Assembly (NCBI GenBank): GCA_016218815.1
Contig: JACRCX010000151.1
Coordinates: forward strand, 1 to 44,427
Direction: 5' to 3'
From: Deltaproteobacteria bacterium
GTDB taxonomy: Bacteria; Myxococcota_A; Polyangia; DRWM01; JAAZOP01
Length of the DNA stretch: 44,427 nucleotides
In this document: positions 15,755-23,564 of the stretch, one piece after another
How the letters are laid out: each line of letters starts with the position of its first letter
Position numbering within the stretch: position 1 is the first letter of the stretch
The notes under the pieces: generated by a model
Told to the model about the DNA's origin: nothing
Seen by the model: only the letters and a program-made list of their open reading frames with translations
Databases searched by the model: none
Translations under genes and position numbers: made by a program

Positions 15755-18379
15755 CTACAGCCTCGTCGCGGTGACGCTCAGGGTGTAGGTGCCGCCGGTG
15801 CCGGAGCTGAAGGTGTCCATGATCAGGTAGTAGGTGCCGGCCTCGAGCGTCAGGCCGGAGAGCATCGAGCAGACGCTGCACGAGCCGCCGTCGTCATCGC
15901 AGGCGATCTCGCTCGACGGGTCGTCGCAGCGGCTGCGGATGTGCAGCGCCGTGTCGTACGACGAAGCCGTCACCTCGGCCGTCACCGTGCTGCGGACGGG
16001 AATGACCAGCGCGTAGGGGACGTCGGGGCCGGCGGCGAGGCCGGCGCAGGTGGCGCCGAAATCGGCGGGGCGACCGGAGGTCGAGCCGGAGACGGACGTG
16101 TTGTAGGTCGAACCCGAGGTGTAGTCCACGGTGATGGTGGCCGCGCCGTCGCAGGCCGTCGTCGGCGGCCCCACCGTGACGTCCAGGGTCGTATTCGCCT
16201 CGACCGAGGTGTCCACGAGGACCCAGTAGCTGCCGGCCGGGACGTTGCGGTTGAAGGAGGTCGGCGCGGCGCCGCTGGCGCAGCGGAGCGACGTGCTGCC
16301 GGTGCCGCAGGCGCCGCTGCGCAGGTCGAGGTAGTTGAGCGAAGAGCTGGAGGTCAGGGCCAGGCTGACGTCGTGCGGCGACGTGAGGGTGAGGTTGTAG
16401 ACGATGTCCGGGTAGGCCGCGGCGGTGCCGCAGGTCGGGACGTAGTCGTCGGAGCAGGCGGAGGTGGAGCCGACGAAGCTGCCGCCGGCGGACACGTCGA
16501 TCGCGCCGAGGCACAGATCGTTGGGAGGAACGGGGGTCGGCGGGGCCAGGGTGAGCTGGAGCAGGAACTGGTTGCCGGGCGCGGTGGTCGGGCCGGAGAC
16601 GACGACGTAGTACGTCCCGGCGGCCACGCTGCGGCGGGTGAAGCGGGCCGGGTTGCCCGAGCGGCACGCGATCTCGGTGCCGGCGTCGTTGCACGTCGTG
16701 CGCAGCGCGGCGACGTAGGTCGTCGACGAGCCGACCGGCGTGACCTCGACCGTGACGTCCTGCGCCTCGGTCGTGGTGAACGAGTACACGACGTCGGAGA
16801 GGGACAAGGTCGAGCAGCTCGGCGGGTAATCGCGGTAGGTGTCGGCCAGTGTGCCGACGAAGAGGCCGCCGCCGGAGATCTCGGTTCCGGGGCAGCGGTC
16901 GTTGGCCGGCGGGTAGATGGGCGCCTCGAGCAGCACGTTGAGCGAGAACGGGTTCTCCTGGTCGCCGTCGACGGCGATGTAGTAGGTGCCGGCGTCGAGG
17001 AAGTTGCGGGTGATGGTGGGAGCGTAGCCGCCGGCGCAGGCCAGCTCGGAGCCGGCGTCGCCGCACGTCGTCATGAGCGAGACGTAGGTGTAGTACGAGG
17101 ACGGGGTGAGGGCCGCGGTGATCGTGATCTTCTTCGGCTCGGTGAGCACGAGGCGGTAGAAGACGTCGGGGTACGCGCCGGCACCGGCACAGCTCGGAAC
17201 GTAGTGGTTGGTGGTGTCGAGCAACGTGCCGGCGACCGAGCCGCCGGCGGCCGGGATGTCGATGGCGCCGGAGCACACGTCGTTGGGCGGGATCGGCGTC
17301 GGGCCTTCGGTCGTGTAGGTGATGGAGAAGTCGGAGTTGCCGCCCTGGACGATCACATAGTAGGTGCCCGCGGGCAGCGAGTTGCGGCGGAGCTGGACGG
17401 TCGAGCCGGTGAGGCAGCGCATGGAGGAGGACGCGACGCCGCAGGTGCGCTCGAAGTCGGCGTACAGCGTGCCGCTGCGCGAGGTGATGTCGACGATCAC
17501 GTCCAGCGTGGCATCGATGGTGATGGCGAAGGCGACGTCGGTGACGCCGTAGGGGTAGTAGTTACAGGGGATGGTGTAGTCCAGGACCGTTCCGCGGGTC
17601 GAGGCGTTGACGGCGACGCCATCCTCCAGGAGCATGGCGCCGGAGCAGGAATCGTTGGCCGGGCGGCACGCGGGGTCGGCAAAGTCGGCGACGGTGTCGC
17701 AGTTGTTGTCGCGGATGTCGTCGCAGATCTCCTCGGCGTCCGGGTTGACCAGCGGATCCCGGTCGTTGCAGTCGTTCCCGCCCTCCTCGTCGCAGCCGTA
17801 GTCGCGGGTCATGAACCCGTCCTCGTCGAAGTCGCGCGGATCATGGACGCACCCGCCGCGCGCCTCGTCGCAGGTGTCGATGGTGCACGGACTGGTGTCG
17901 GCGCAGCTGGGACTGGTGCCGGGCGCGCAGCCGGCGGCCAGGCACTGCTCCTCGCCGTTGCAGGCCAGCAGGTCCTGACAGAGCGAGTCGTCGCCGGTAT
18001 GGAAGCAACGGTCGCTGTCCTCTTCGCAGGAGTCGACGGTGCACTCGACGCCGTCGTCGCAGGGATCGTCGCCGCTGATGCAAATGCCCTCCTCGCAGCG
18101 TTCGGCGCCGTTGCACCACGAATCGTCCTGGCACTGGTCGTGGGTCGTGCACGGCCCGTCGAGGACCTCGCGGGCGTCCCCGTCATCGGCGTCGGCCACC
18201 CCGTCGGAATCGGCGTCCGCGTCGGCGTCCCCGCCACCCTCCGGCTCGACGTCCCCTTCCGCACCACCCTCGTCGCGCACTCCCGCGTCGTCGGCAGGGT
18301 TGCTCGAATCGCCGGAACAACCCGCGGCCCCCGCGACGAGCCCCGCCAGCAACCACACGATGATGCGACGATTCGACAT
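15755..18379 (-). CDS. Large Cys-rich lipoprotein with PPC-like repeats
   Basis: 874 residues. Signal peptide ends GAAG before Cys21. An acidic Gly/Asp linker is followed by a Cys-rich region (about 55-170) with CNGAERCEEGIC-type modules, then a MopE-type stretch (DCNDRDPLVNPDAEEICD, DNNCD). Five related domains of about 110-125 residues follow, each opening with PPNDxCxGA or similar and containing paired Cys and AGTYYVxV or AGSYWVLV; these look like bacterial pre-peptidase C-terminal (PPC) beta-sandwiches. The ATG at 18379 is preferred over the one six bases upstream because AGGAGG lies six bases before it. It is probably exported and surface-anchored; no protease or other catalytic domain is present. 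Confidence 0.9.
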   Translation of the reverse strand: MSNRRIIVWLLAGLVAGAAGCSGDSSNPADDAGVRDEGGAEGDVEPEGGGDADADADSDGVADADDGDAREVLDGPCTTHDQCQDDSWCNGAERCEEGICISGDDPCDDGVECTVDSCEEDSDRCFHTGDDSLCQDLLACNGEEQCLAAGCAPGTSPSCADTSPCTIDTCDEARGGCVHDPRDFDEDGFMTRDYGCDEEGGNDCNDRDPLVNPDAEEICDDIRDNNCDTVADFADPACRPANDSCSGAMLLEDGVAVNASTRGTVLDYTIPCNYYPYGVTDVAFAITIDATLDVIVDITSRSGTLYADFERTCGVASSSMRCLTGSTVQLRRNSLPAGTYYVIVQGGNSDFSITYTTEGPTPIPPNDVCSGAIDIPAAGGSVAGTLLDTTNHYVPSCAGAGAYPDVFYRLVLTEPKKITITAALTPSSYYTYVSLMTTCGDAGSELACAGGYAPTITRNFLDAGTYYIAVDGDQENPFSLNVLLEAPIYPPANDRCPGTEISGGGLFVGTLADTYRDYPPSCSTLSLSDVVYSFTTTEAQDVTVEVTPVGSSTTYVAALRTTCNDAGTEIACRSGNPARFTRRSVAAGTYYVVVSGPTTAPGNQFLLQLTLAPPTPVPPNDLCLGAIDVSAGGSFVGSTSACSDDYVPTCGTAAAYPDIVYNLTLTSPHDVSLALTSSSSLNYLDLRSGACGTGSTSLRCASGAAPTSFNRNVPAGSYWVLVDTSVEANTTLDVTVGPPTTACDGAATITVDYTSGSTYNTSVSGSTSGRPADFGATCAGLAAGPDVPYALVIPVRSTVTAEVTASSYDTALHIRSRCDDPSSEIACDDDGGSCSVCSMLSGLTLEAGTYYLIMDTFSSGTGGTYTLSVTATRL

Positions 18380-18530
18380 ATCCATCCTCCTGGCGCCCGG
18401 GACCCGCCGTCTCCGGCAGGGCTTCCGCACGCCGTGAAAAGCTCGCGTACCTTGACACGGACTTGGCGGACGCGCAAGGCCGGTCCGGCCTGCCCCTCGC
18501 CTCCGGACCCGGGTCGGCCCGGTTCCGGAA

Positions 18531-18542
18531 ACCAAGAACCAA
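18531..18542 (+). repeat. Left copy of ACCAAGAACCAA, inverted partner at 20302-20313
   Basis: A 12-bp sequence in a short A/C-rich stretch, preceded by CCGG. Its exact reverse complement lies just after the second CapA-like gene, preceded on that strand by the same CCGG, so the two copies bracket the gene as inverted repeats about 1.76 kb apart. Confidence 0.55.
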
Positions 18543-18579
18543 TGACCAAAAACCAACAACTCCCCCCCACCGGATGCGC

Positions 18580-18585
18580 TAGGCT
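18580..18585 (+). promoter_or_regulatory. Possible -10 element TAGGCT, leaderless
   Basis: TGCGC-TAGGCT ends 9 nt before the ATG at 18595 and there is no Shine-Dalgarno sequence. This fits a leaderless transcript, but no -35 consensus is visible. Confidence 0.35.
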
Positions 18586-18594
18586 TGCGACGCC

Positions 18595-20277
18595 ATGCCC
18601 CGCACCGCCGCCTCATTCGCCCTCGCAGCCCTCGCCGCCCTCGTCGCCCTCCCCTCCTGCCGCCCCCCGCCGAAACGCAAGTCGGTCGACGACCCGCGGC
18701 GAGAGTTCGGGCGGCTCCAGACGCTCGTCTTCGCCGGCGACACCGTGCTCGCGCGGCGCATGCACTGGGGCGTCGACGACCGCGACGCCAAGGGACCGCT
18801 CGGCGCCCTGCGGCCGCTGTTCGACGCGGCCGACATCTCGCTGGTCAACCTGGAAGGCGTGATCTCCTCCCGCGGCAAGATGCAGGACAAGGGCGAGAAG
18901 AACTCCTACTTCTTCCGCGGGCGGCCGGACCTCGTGCGCGTGCTGGTCGAGGGCGGCATCGACGTCGTCACCCTGGCCAACAACCACGCGGGAGACTACG
19001 GCCCCGACGCGCTCGTCGATGCCCTGGGAATCCTCGACGCGGCCGGGATCCAGCACGTCGGAGCGGGCGCGACGGACAAGGACGCACAGGCGCCCATCTT
19101 CCGCCGCGCCGGAGATCTCGTCGTCGCCGTCATCGGCGCCGACATGACCCAACCCACCTTCGCCGCCGCCGCGGACCGCCCGGGCGGCAACTACCTCGCG
19201 GAGAACCGCCCGGACGAGGCGGTCGCGCGCGTGCGCGCCTCGGTCGTGGCCGCTCGCCGGCACGCGCATCTCGTGTTCCTCACGGTGCACTGGGGACCGA
19301 ACAACAAGGACGAGCCGGACGACGACCGGCGCCGGCTGGCGCATCGGCTGCTGGACGAGGCCGGTGTCGATGCGATCCTGGGACACTCGGCCCACCGGGC
19401 GCAGGGCGTCGAGATCCACGACGGCAAGCCGATCTTCTACGACGTCGGCAACCTCCTGTGGGACTACGACGACGAGGGGCCGAGCCACCGGGGCGTGGCG
19501 TTCCGCCTGCACTTCGATCGCAGCGGCGTGCGCTGGATCGAGGCGCTCCCAGTCCGGCTGCGGAAGAATCGCACCGAGGTCGACGCCCAGCCTGCCGAGG
19601 CGCTCGACCGGCTCGCCGAGCTGTGCGGGACGCTCGGCACGACGATGGAGCGGTCGGAGGCTCCCGGAGAAGGCGCCGGCCCGGAGGCCGGCGTGATCGG
19701 CATCGCCGAGACGCCGCCCGTCCCCACACCCGAGGACCCCGCGGGCGCGCCGGCCGAGCCCGAACGCCGGATGCCGGGGACCGACGTGCTGTTCCCCCGG
19801 CCGGTGACCCTCGTCGCCGCACCACCCGCGGACGCCACGAGGCTCGAGCCGCCCGTGGCCTTCGCCGGAGGGATCGAGCTGCTCGCCTGGCGGCTCGACA
19901 CGCCGCGTATCGGCCGGCACCGGCCGCTCGTCGTGACGACCTGGTGGCGGGCGACGCAGGCGGTCGGCGCCCGCTGGGAGATCTTCCTCCACGCCGAGCC
20001 GGTGCCGCCGGCCAAGGAGCAGTTCTGCGGCGGAGGCGCGGGCGAGCACGAGCCCGGCGACTGGTCGTACCCGACGAACCGCTGGCGCGCGGGCGACGTG
20101 ATCGAGGACACGTTCGACGTGCGGCCCTTCCCGGACGTGCCCCCCGGCACCTACGAGCTCTTCGCAGGCATGTGGCGCCCCGACGCGCGCACGCGCCTGC
20201 ACGTGCTCGACCCGTCGCGCAGCGACGGCGACGACCGCGTACGCCTCGGAACGTTCGAGCAGACCGCCGACGAGTAG
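18595..20277 (+). CDS. CapA/PgsA-family metallophosphatase-like lipoprotein (second copy)
   Basis: 560 residues. Signal peptide ends ALPS before Cys22. The CapA domain spans about 40-320: LVFAGDTVLARRM, LVNLEGVIS, VVTLANNHAGDYG, FLTVHWGPN, ILGHSAHRAQG and IFYDVGNLLWDY. It keeps the canonical ANNH and GHSxH residues better than the first copy at 10141-11742. A Pro/Glu-rich linker is followed by a C-terminal domain of about 150 residues (LLAWRLDTPRIGRHRPLVVTT to YELFAGMWRPDARTRL) that reads like a carbohydrate-binding-type beta sandwich, absent from the other copy. Enzyme activity in capsule or polyglutamate metabolism is inferred from the family only. Confidence 0.9.
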   Translation: MPRTAASFALAALAALVALPSCRPPPKRKSVDDPRREFGRLQTLVFAGDTVLARRMHWGVDDRDAKGPLGALRPLFDAADISLVNLEGVISSRGKMQDKGEKNSYFFRGRPDLVRVLVEGGIDVVTLANNHAGDYGPDALVDALGILDAAGIQHVGAGATDKDAQAPIFRRAGDLVVAVIGADMTQPTFAAAADRPGGNYLAENRPDEAVARVRASVVAARRHAHLVFLTVHWGPNNKDEPDDDRRRLAHRLLDEAGVDAILGHSAHRAQGVEIHDGKPIFYDVGNLLWDYDDEGPSHRGVAFRLHFDRSGVRWIEALPVRLRKNRTEVDAQPAEALDRLAELCGTLGTTMERSEAPGEGAGPEAGVIGIAETPPVPTPEDPAGAPAEPERRMPGTDVLFPRPVTLVAAPPADATRLEPPVAFAGGIELLAWRLDTPRIGRHRPLVVTTWWRATQAVGARWEIFLHAEPVPPAKEQFCGGGAGEHEPGDWSYPTNRWRAGDVIEDTFDVRPFPDVPPGTYELFAGMWRPDARTRLHVLDPSRSDGDDRVRLGTFEQTADE

Positions 20278-20301
20278 GTCGAAACGAGAAGTCGTCGGCT
20301 G

Positions 20302-20313
20302 TTGGTTCTTGGT
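20302..20313 (-). repeat. Right copy of the 12-bp inverted repeat bracketing the second CapA-like gene
   Basis: Exact reverse complement of 18531-18542 (TTGGTTCTTGGT on the plus strand), followed by CCGG. It is in the convergent gap between the CapA-like gene and prs. Confidence 0.55.
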
Positions 20314-20326
20314 CCGGTCGGGTCTG

Positions 20327-20354
20327 CCAGCCCCCAGCCCCCAGCCCCCAGCCC
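20327..20354. repeat. CCAGCCC heptamer, four copies
   Basis: Four perfect tandem heptamers between the converging stops of the CapA-like gene and prs. No function visible. Confidence 0.85.
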
Positions 20355-20373
20355 CGCGCAGCCGCGGCCTCGC

Positions 20374-21324
20374 CTAGATGAACAGGGAGCTGACGGAGTC
20401 GCCGAGGTGGATGCGCTTGATCGCCTCGGCGAGGAGGTTGGCCACGGACACGACGACGTACTTGGGGTTCCCGCGCGCGGCCTCGGGCAACGGGATCGAG
20501 TCGGTCACGATGACCTGCTCGATGTCCGACTCCTGGATGCGCTTGACCGCGGGTCCGGAGAGCACGCCGTGGGTCGCGCAGGCATAGACCTTGGACGCGC
20601 CGGCGTTGTGCAGCGCCTTGGCGGCGTTGCACAGGGTCCCGGCCGTATCGACCATGTCGTCGCACAGGATGCACGACCGGCCCTTGACCTCGCCGATGAT
20701 GTTCATCACCTCCGACTCGTTGGCCCGCGCGCGCCGCTTGTCGACGATCGCCAGGTCGATACCCAGACGCCGGGCGTAGGCGCGCGTGCGCTGCACGCCG
20801 CCGGCGTCCGGCGAAACCATGACGGTGGAGGTCTTGTCGCCGACGAGCGGCCGGAGGGAATCGACGAGCGCGGGCATGGCGTAGAGGTGGTCGAACGGGA
20901 CGTCGAAGAAGCCCTGGATCTGGCCCGCGTGCAGGTCCATGGCCAGGAGGCGGCTGACGCCCGACGCGGACAGGAGGTCGGCGACCAGCTTGGCGGTGAT
21001 CGGGGTGCGGGGCGCGACCTTGCGGTCCTGGCGCGCGTAGCCGTAGTACGGGATGACGGCGGTGACGGAGCTGGCGCTGGCGCGCTTGAGCGCGTCGATC
21101 ATGATCAGCAGCTCCATCAGGTGGTCGTTCACCGGCGAGCACGTCGGCTGGACGACGAACACGTCGACGCCGCGGACGTTCTCGCCGATCTCCACGAACA
21201 GCTCGCCGTCCGAGAAGCGGGAGAGCTTGCTGCGCCCCAGCGGCACCTCGAGGTAGGCGCAGATGGCCTGCGCCAGCGGCAGGTTCGCGTTGCCCGAGAA
21301 GACCCAGATCGAGCGCAGCGGCAT
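20374..21324 (-). CDS. prs: Ribose-phosphate pyrophosphokinase
   Basis: 316 residues, the standard length. It makes PRPP from ribose 5-phosphate and ATP for nucleotide, His, Trp and NAD synthesis. Family signatures: SRFSDGELFVEIGENVRG, PYYGYARQDRK, the DLHAGQIQGFFDVPFDHL metal-binding block, SPDAGGVQRTRAYA, KRRARANESE (flexible loop) and the PRPP loop CDDMVDTAGTL. The start at 21324 (MPLRSIWVFSGNAN) has GGAAAGGTGG upstream. It is 52 bp downstream of tRNA-Gln on the same strand and has no obvious promoter of its own, so cotranscription with the tRNA is likely. Confidence 0.96.
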   Translation of the reverse strand: MPLRSIWVFSGNANLPLAQAICAYLEVPLGRSKLSRFSDGELFVEIGENVRGVDVFVVQPTCSPVNDHLMELLIMIDALKRASASSVTAVIPYYGYARQDRKVAPRTPITAKLVADLLSASGVSRLLAMDLHAGQIQGFFDVPFDHLYAMPALVDSLRPLVGDKTSTVMVSPDAGGVQRTRAYARRLGIDLAIVDKRRARANESEVMNIIGEVKGRSCILCDDMVDTAGTLCNAAKALHNAGASKVYACATHGVLSGPAVKRIQESDIEQVIVTDSIPLPEAARGNPKYVVVSVANLLAEAIKRIHLGDSVSSLFI

Positions 21325-21376
21325 GTTCGGCCACCTTTCCGTTGTCCGCGGTCGCGCGGCCGCGGGAGCGACCCGG

Positions 21377-21449
21377 TTGGGGCGGCAGGATTCGAACCTG
21401 CGGTGGCGGGATCCAAAGTCCCGTGGCTTGCCAACTTGCCTACGCCCCA
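21377..21449 (-). tRNA. tRNA-Gln (anticodon TTG)
   Basis: 73-nt cloverleaf read by eye. Acceptor stem TGGGGCG pairs with CGCCCCA, with discriminator A. The anticodon stem CGGGA/TCCCG encloses the loop CTTTGGA, giving anticodon TTG. The T arm GCAGG-TTCGAAT-CCTGC is perfect. The 3' CCA is not encoded (CCG follows). It sits 52 bp upstream of prs. Confidence 0.95.
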
Positions 21450-21475
21450 CCACCCCACCCGCAGGGTGCGCCGAG

Positions 21476-21505
21476 GATTTAGCTCCGGGGCGCTGAAGTT
21501 GTCAA
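21476..21505 (-). promoter_or_regulatory. Promoter TTGACA-N18-TAAATC for tRNA-Gln and prs
   Basis: Perfect -35 box (21505-21500) and a -10 box (21481-21476) located 26 bp upstream of the tRNA 5' end, with a GC before the TA. The best consensus match in this part of the window. Confidence 0.6.
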
Positions 21506-21560
21506 CGCAGCGGGGGGACCGTCGCAGTCGAGCGGTCGAGCGGAGCGAGCGGGCGCCTCG

Positions 21561-21944
21561 TCAGGGCGCGGCGTGATCGGTCGAGGTGCTCGGGGGAGGC
21601 TTGTCGGTCTTCGCGGCGGGCTTGGACTCGGTGGCGGCTTCCTTCCCGGCGCCTTCCGCCTTTGAGCTGCCGTTGCCGCCGCCCTTCTCGCCATTGCCGT
21701 TGCCCTTGCCGCCGTTGCCGTTGTTCTTGTCGGGTTCGCTCGCGGCGGGAGCGCTGGAGCCGGAGCGGCCGTAGTCGGTCACGTACCAGCCGGAGCCCTT
21801 GAGCACGAAGCTGGAGCGGGAGATGAGCCGCTCGACGGCGGGCTTGCCGCACTTGGGGCACTTGCGGATCGGCGCGTCCGTGATCCGCTGCATCTCCTCG
21901 AACTCGTACCGGCACTTCCCACAAAGATACTCGTACACGGGCAT
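21561..21944 (-). CDS. FmdB-family zinc-ribbon protein
   Basis: 127 residues. The first 70 match the FmdB/CxxC-CxxC-SSSS family: MPVYEYLCGKCRYEFE, then IRKCPKCGKPAVERLIS and a SSFVLKGSGWYVTDYG end, with four Cys for one zinc. The remaining residues are a low-complexity Gly/Asn/Lys tail (NGNGGKGNGNGEKGG), probably disordered. Start at 21944 with GAGGAGG upstream. The family is widespread but poorly understood; named after a putative regulator of the fmd operon, so no function is assigned here. Confidence 0.9.
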   Translation of the reverse strand: MPVYEYLCGKCRYEFEEMQRITDAPIRKCPKCGKPAVERLISRSSFVLKGSGWYVTDYGRSGSSAPAASEPDKNNGNGGKGNGNGEKGGGNGSSKAEGAGKEAATESKPAAKTDKPPPSTSTDHAAP

Positions 21945-21972
21945 GATCGCCGCCTCCTCGCGGGGCTGCGGA

Positions 21973-22000
21973 AACATAGACGCCGTGCGGCGTTTGTCAA
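21973..22000 (-). promoter_or_regulatory. Promoter TTGACA-N16-TATGTT for the FmdB gene
   Basis: -35 at 22000-21995 and -10 at 21978-21973. The match to sigma70 consensus is strong. It leaves a leader of about 20 nt before the ATG at 21944. Its -35 overlaps that of the divergent permease promoter. Confidence 0.6.
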
Positions 22001-22022
22001 GCGGCGCGCGGTCTGCTAACGG
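21994..22022 (+). promoter_or_regulatory. Promoter TTGTCA-N17-TAACGG for the permease gene
   Basis: -35 at 21994-21999, -10 at 22017-22022 with TCTGC before it, 30 bp ahead of the ATG at 22052. The -35 shares five bases with the opposite-strand TTGACA. Confidence 0.5.
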
Positions 22023-22051
22023 TCGCGCGACCGCGCGGACCGGAGGTGTCG

Positions 22052-23542
22052 ATGTCGGTGTTCCGGACCAAGAGCCTGGACGCGCTCCTGCTGGACGCGA
22101 AAGACGCTGGCGGCAAGCTGCGCCGCGTGCTGGGCCCGTTCGACGTCACGATGATCGGCATCGGGGCCATCATCGGCGCCGGCATCTTCGCCATGGTCGG
22201 CGAGGCCGCCGTGGGAGCCTCCAGCGGCTATCCCGCCGGCCCGGCGCTGATCATCTCGTTCCTCCTCACCGCCGTCGCGTGCGGCTTCACGGCGCTGTGC
22301 TACGCCGAGCTGGCCGCGATGGTGCCGATCTCCGGCAGCGCGTACACCTACTCCTACGCCACGATGGGCGAGCTGGTGGCGTGGATCATCGGCTGGGACC
22401 TGATCATCGAGTACGCGATCGGCAACGTCGCCGTGGCGATCTCGTGGTCGGGCTACTTCAACGATTTCCTCGGCAACACGTTCGGCCTTGAGGTCGAGCC
22501 CTGGCTGCGGCTGGACTATCGCACGTTCACCCAGAAAGGCTTCGACCTCGCCTCGGCGCCGCACCTGTTCGGCATCCCCATCGTGTTCAACCTGCCCGCC
22601 GTCCTGATCGTGCTCCTCCTCACGGCCGTGCTGGTCAAGGGCATCCGCGAGAGCGCCACTCTCAACACGATCATGGTCGCCATCAAGCTCGTCGTGCTGG
22701 CCCTCTTCATCGGCGTCGGCCTGTACTACTTCCGTCTCGAGAACTGGACGCCGTTCGCCCCGGGCGGCTGGAAGGGGATCCAGGTCGGCGCGGCGACCGT
22801 GTTCTTCGCCTACATCGGCTTCGATGCCGTCTCGACCGTGGCCGAGGAGACGAAGAAGCCGCAGCGCGACATGCCCTTCGGCATCATCGGCTCCCTCGTG
22901 ATCTGCACGTTCATCTACATCCTGGTCACCGTCGCCCTGACCGGCATGATCCCGTTCCTGTCGCTGCGCGACAAGATCGCCGAGCCGCTGGTCGCGGGCC
23001 TCGAATACAACGACGTCAGCACCTGGGTGATCGCCGTCGTCGCCCTGGGCTCGGTCGTCGCCCACACCGCCGTCCTGCTGGTCTTCCAGATGGGCCAGCC
23101 GCGGATCTTCTTCGCCATGAGCCGCGACGGCCTCCTGCCCAAGTACTTCGCTCGCGTGCACCCGCGCTTCCAGACGCCCCACGTGACCACGATCTGGACC
23201 GGCCTCGTCGTCGCCGCCCTCTCGGCGTTCTGCAACATCGACGAGATGGCCAACCTGTGCAACATCGGCACACTGTTCGCCTTCGTCCTGGTTTGCCTCG
23301 GCGTGCTCATCCTGCGCTTCAAGGAACCCGAACGCCCGCGGCCGTTCCGGGTGCCGCTCGGCCCGGTGCTCCCGGTCCTCGGCATCGTCTTCTGCCTCTT
23401 CCTCATGCACGGCCTGGACCGCGTCACCTGGTTCCGCTTCTTCGGCTGGCTGGCCATCGGGCTGGTCCTCTACGCCGCCTACGGCTACCGCAAGAGCCGC
23501 CTGCGGGCGGGAACGCACGACGCCGGCGGACCACGAAGCTGA
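22052..23542 (+). CDS. APC-superfamily amino acid permease
   Basis: 496 residues with about 12-14 hydrophobic segments. The first transmembrane helix has the family Gly-rich substrate-binding turn (GIGAIIGAGIFAMVG), followed by CYAELAAMVPISGSAYTY and the FFAYIGFDAVSTVAEETKKPQRDMP stretch (quoted here in parts: FFAYIGFDAV, AEETKKPQRDMP) typical of the cationic amino acid transporter / YfnA-like branch. The ATG 22052 is preferred over GTG 22046 because GGAGG sits 5 bp upstream of it. Proton-coupled uptake of an amino acid across the inner membrane is expected; the substrate cannot be read from sequence. Confidence 0.93.
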   Translation: MSVFRTKSLDALLLDAKDAGGKLRRVLGPFDVTMIGIGAIIGAGIFAMVGEAAVGASSGYPAGPALIISFLLTAVACGFTALCYAELAAMVPISGSAYTYSYATMGELVAWIIGWDLIIEYAIGNVAVAISWSGYFNDFLGNTFGLEVEPWLRLDYRTFTQKGFDLASAPHLFGIPIVFNLPAVLIVLLLTAVLVKGIRESATLNTIMVAIKLVVLALFIGVGLYYFRLENWTPFAPGGWKGIQVGAATVFFAYIGFDAVSTVAEETKKPQRDMPFGIIGSLVICTFIYILVTVALTGMIPFLSLRDKIAEPLVAGLEYNDVSTWVIAVVALGSVVAHTAVLLVFQMGQPRIFFAMSRDGLLPKYFARVHPRFQTPHVTTIWTGLVVAALSAFCNIDEMANLCNIGTLFAFVLVCLGVLILRFKEPERPRPFRVPLGPVLPVLGIVFCLFLMHGLDRVTWFRFFGWLAIGLVLYAAYGYRKSRLRAGTHDAGGPRS

Positions 23543-23564
23543 CCGCCGGAAAGGAGGTCCGAAC

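Noticed and set aside
15941..18862. Plus-strand frame of 973 codons opposite the PPC lipoprotein
   Set aside because: Repetitive VGRRG-type sequence, antisense to a well-supported gene.
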